9,504 nucleotides of DNA from Bacteroidota bacterium (GTDB lineage: Bacteria > Bacteroidota > Bacteroidia > Bacteroidales > CAJPTX01), in contig PDRH01000032.1 in assembly GCA_002748015.1 (NCBI GenBank), forward strand, positions 1-9,504, read 5' to 3'. The first letter of the stretch is position 1, and every line of letters begins with the position of its first letter. Positions 7,317-9,504 of this stretch are shown one piece after another. The notes under the pieces are model-generated. The model did no database searches and was not told the DNA's origin. It saw nothing but the letters and a program-made list of their open reading frames with translations. Both the position numbers and the translations under genes were made by a program.

Positions 7317-7350
7317 AAAAGAAGAGGGGTTGCGCATAGCGCAACCCCTC
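7317..7350 (-). terminator. Intrinsic terminator of the dnaE-trxA transcript
   Basis: A perfect 12-bp stem (GAGGGGTTGCGC at 7324-7335 with its complement at 7339-7350) closes a 3-nt loop. On the minus strand it is followed by TTCTTTT (7323-7317), a U-rich tail. It begins 27 nt after the trxA stop. Its apical core TTGCGCATAGCGCAA closely matches the centre of the palindrome at 6822-6871. Confidence 0.88.
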
Positions 7351-7377
7351 GCAAAGTATGCCATGTAGGCTATTGAC

Positions 7378-7695
7378 CTAGAATAGGGCTTCCAGCTTCT
7401 GGATAAGCTCATCCTTAGGTACTACGCCCACCTGCTTGTCCACCGGTTCGCCCCCCCTAAGGAAGAGCACGGTGGGGATATTCATTACGCGGTATTTCTG
7501 AGCGAGGGTGGGATTATTGTCAACGTTCACCTTGCCCACAATGGCGCGTCCCTCGAATTCCTTGGCAATTTCCTCGACTACCGGTCCGAGCATGCGGCAA
7601 GGGCCACACCACTCTGCCCAGAAGTCCACCATTACAGGCTTATCCGCCTGCATTACCAATTCGTCAAAATTCGCATCCGTGATTTCCAATGCCAT
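7378..7695 (-). CDS. trxA: Thioredoxin
   Basis: This 105-residue cytosolic thioredoxin transfers reducing power from thioredoxin reductase to protein disulfides. The redox motif WCGPC is at residues 29-33 (Cys30 and Cys33) in the context VDFWAEWCGPC, and the cis-proline motif is IPT with Pro74. The length equals that of a single classical thioredoxin domain, and there is no signal peptide, which separates it from the longer exported Bacteroidota thioredoxin-like proteins. An AAAGGA site lies 7 nt before the ATG. It starts 27 bp after the dnaE stop on the same strand, so the two are probably co-transcribed, and a strong terminator follows. The same gene pair is known in Bacteroidales. Confidence 0.96.
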   Translation of the reverse strand: MALEITDANFDELVMQADKPVMVDFWAEWCGPCRMLGPVVEEIAKEFEGRAIVGKVNVDNNPTLAQKYRVMNIPTVLFLRGGEPVDKQVGVVPKDELIQKLEALF

Positions 7696-7702
7696 CTCTT
7701 TG

Positions 7703-7708
7703 TCCTTT
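7703..7708 (-). promoter_or_regulatory. Shine-Dalgarno-like site of trxA
   Basis: AAAGGA on the minus strand is separated by 7 nt from the trxA ATG at 7695, a near-optimal spacing, and it lies in the 27-bp gap after dnaE. It supports the chosen start and would allow trxA to be translated from a dnaE-trxA transcript. Confidence 0.45.
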
Positions 7709-7722
7709 CTCTTAGTTCAAAG

Positions 7723-9504
7723 CTAGTGGATTTCCACCATCTGGGTGAAATCCTCTTCCGTTTCGTTCTCGTCATCTAGAACGATTTCATCCTGTTTTTG
7801 TTCTACGAGCTTTCCATTAATACGGTATTTGAGCCCGAGATCGGTCAGGTTCTCTAGGGTTTCTACGCCGACCGTGATGCCAGAGAGGCCAGTGCGTAGG
7901 CGGGTGGTACGGCCGTTGACTGGGTCATCTAGCTCAAAGGATAGCTCGGTATGCCCACCGGTTTCGGTAAGCAGGGCGGTGAGGTCTCGCACGAGTTGCT
8001 GCTCTACGGTCTTGGGGTCGAGGAGGATTTCGAGGTTATGCACCGCCTTCCCCTTGAAGTCGTCCATCCGCTTCATGCCTTCTATATTGACGTTGGGGCC
8101 GAAGGCGGCGTTCTGGGATGCACGGACGCTGACGGTAAGAAGTAGAACATCGCCCACGATGGGTAGCCTTGGAGCGGGTTCGTTGCGCCGCTCGAAGATG
8201 CGGAAGGTGTAGGCACCGTGGTAGTCCTCCAGCTCGAGAGTCCAAAACTTGGCACCGCGCTTAGATGTAAGCTCCTTGACCGCGCGCACGATACCTCCGA
8301 CGGTGAATTTTTGATCGACCAGGAGGGCGAGGTTTCCGTTGAGCTCGCCGAGATGGCGGTCGGTGAGATAGCGCATTTCCATCTCGTGCTCGTCGAGGGG
8401 ATGACCGCTGAGGTAGAGACCGTTCAGCTCTCGCTCCTTGTCGAGGAGTCCGAGGTTTAGCTCGGGCTCACCTATTTCGGGAGCGGTGGGGAACTGGGCC
8501 ATCTCGCTCTTGCTTTCCTCCCCGAAGAGGGAGCTTCCGTAGTCGGCCTTGCTGTTGTGGTAGGCCTGGGAGAACTGCATGAGGGCCTCCATATAGGTGT
8601 TATCCTCGGTGCCGTCCATGGACTTGAGGAAGACGGTGCGGTTGCCCTTGGGGGCGAGGCTGTCGAGTGCGCCGCTGTACACGAGTAGCTCGAAGTGCTT
8701 ACGTGAGAGAACACTGAAAGGTACGCGGGCTATGAGGTCGTTGATATCCTTGAAGGGGCCACCACGCTCTCGCTCTCTTACCAGCTCGGCCATGGCTTCA
8801 CGACCCATCCCCTTAATGGCGGCGAGGCTATAGCGGATATTGCCATTGGGTAGCACCTTGAAGCTGACGTCGGACTCGTTGACATCGGGCAGGAGAAGCT
8901 GTATCCCCATACGCTTGCACTCCTTGGTACAGATGATGAGATCCTTGGCGTTGGACTCGTTGATCTGGAGGTTGGCGGCCATATACTCGGAGGGATAGTG
9001 GCATTTGAGGTAGCCGGTCTGGTAGGCAACGTAGGCATAGCAGACGGAGTGGGACTTGTTGAAAGCATAGGAGGCGAACTTAACCCACTCACCCCATATC
9101 TTCTTGGCGACCTTGAGGTCGTGCCCATTCTTCTGGCAGCCCTGGTAGAAGATCTCCTCGAGCTTCTCCATCTCCTTGATCTTCTTCTTCCCCATGGCCT
9201 TACGGAGGGAGTCGGACTGGCCTCGGGTGAAGCCACCGAGATGCCGCGACTGGAGCATGACCTGCTCCTGGTAGACGGTGATGCCGTAGGTATCCTTGAG
9301 ATCCTCCTCTTGGGCGGGGAGATCGTAGATGATTGGCGACCGTCCAAACTTCCGGTTGATATACTCCGGTATGTTCTCCATAGGGCCCGGGCGGTAGAGG
9401 GCGTTCATGGCAACGAGGTCCTCGAAGCGGTCCGGCTTGAGCTGGATGAGATACTTCTGCATACCCTTGCTCTCGAACTGGAATATAGCAACGGTTTCAC
9501 CACG
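7723..9504 (-). CDS. dnaE: DNA polymerase III alpha subunit, C-terminal part (partial at window edge)
   Basis: The frame stays open to the window edge, so the first visible codon is internal and the true start lies outside; 593 residues plus the stop are present. DnaE is the replicative polymerase that synthesises DNA on a primed template. The fragment opens with VAIFQFESKGM, which follows the palm domain, so the N-terminal PHP domain and the catalytic aspartates are expected beyond the edge. Next come ALYRPGPM (fragment 35-42) and YGITVYQEQVM (73-83) of the fingers, a helix-hairpin-helix region (about 200-285), the SGHPLDEHE motif (about 366-374), an OB fold (about 398-460) and an acidic C-terminal tail ending MVEIH. 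The likely clamp-binding site reads GSSLF where Q-x-S/D-L-F is usual. The gene is followed by trxA after 27 bp. Confidence 0.96.
   Translation of the reverse strand, partial: RGETVAIFQFESKGMQKYLIQLKPDRFEDLVAMNALYRPGPMENIPEYINRKFGRSPIIYDLPAQEEDLKDTYGITVYQEQVMLQSRHLGGFTRGQSDSLRKAMGKKKIKEMEKLEEIFYQGCQKNGHDLKVAKKIWGEWVKFASYAFNKSHSVCYAYVAYQTGYLKCHYPSEYMAANLQINESNAKDLIICTKECKRMGIQLLLPDVNESDVSFKVLPNGNIRYSLAAIKGMGREAMAELVRERERGGPFKDINDLIARVPFSVLSRKHFELLVYSGALDSLAPKGNRTVFLKSMDGTEDNTYMEALMQFSQAYHNSKADYGSSLFGEESKSEMAQFPTAPEIGEPELNLGLLDKERELNGLYLSGHPLDEHEMEMRYLTDRHLGELNGNLALLVDQKFTVGGIVRAVKELTSKRGAKFWTLELEDYHGAYTFRIFERRNEPAPRLPIVGDVLLLTVSVRASQNAAFGPNVNIEGMKRMDDFKGKAVHNLEILLDPKTVEQQLVRDLTALLTETGGHTELSFELDDPVNGRTTRLRTGLSGITVGVETLENLTDLGLKYRINGKLVEQKQDEIVLDDENETEEDFTQMVEIH

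Overview
The window looks like the chromosome of a Bacteroidota bacterium, most likely of the Porphyromonas group. The evidence is a single-chain SecD-SecF fusion, a dnaE gene followed closely by a small thioredoxin gene (an arrangement I know from Bacteroidales, including Porphyromonas gingivalis), a TAnnTTTGC-type promoter box before secDF, and two M20C dipeptidases, which suit an asaccharolytic peptide-fermenting life. G+C is high for that group, so the genus is a guess.

Layout from left to right. Positions 1-168 hold the 3' end of an unrecognised plus-strand gene, and 169-343 shows no gene. secDF lies on the minus strand (3555 down to 406) and ends in a hairpin terminator at 344-374. A 223-bp divergent intergenic region (3556-3778) carries the secDF promoter. 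Two tandem plus-strand paralogues of the PepD family follow (3779-5236 and 5307-6773), separated by a strong intrinsic terminator. From 6774 to 7377 there is no convincing gene. This stretch holds a weak hairpin, a perfect 50-bp palindrome without spacer (6822-6871), about 450 bp of unassigned G-rich DNA, and the trxA terminator. trxA (7695 down to 7378) sits 27 bp downstream of the 3' two-fifths or so of dnaE (9504 down to 7723), which runs off the right edge.

Functionally these are housekeeping genes: protein export and membrane insertion (SecDF), dipeptide breakdown (PepD pair), thiol redox (TrxA) and chromosome replication (DnaE). pepD2 and trxA converge on the orphan segment.

The most unusual signal is at that convergence. 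The plus strand is C-rich to the left of the palindrome whichever strand is coding, and mostly G-rich to its right. The GC skew therefore changes sign, from negative to positive, at the palindrome. That is the signature of a replication origin, an inversion boundary or an assembly join. The palindrome and the trxA terminator hairpin share the core TTGCGC(A)TAGCGCAA and bracket the orphan segment, which could be an undescribed non-coding element. I found no defence system, CRISPR array, transposase, tRNA or rRNA.
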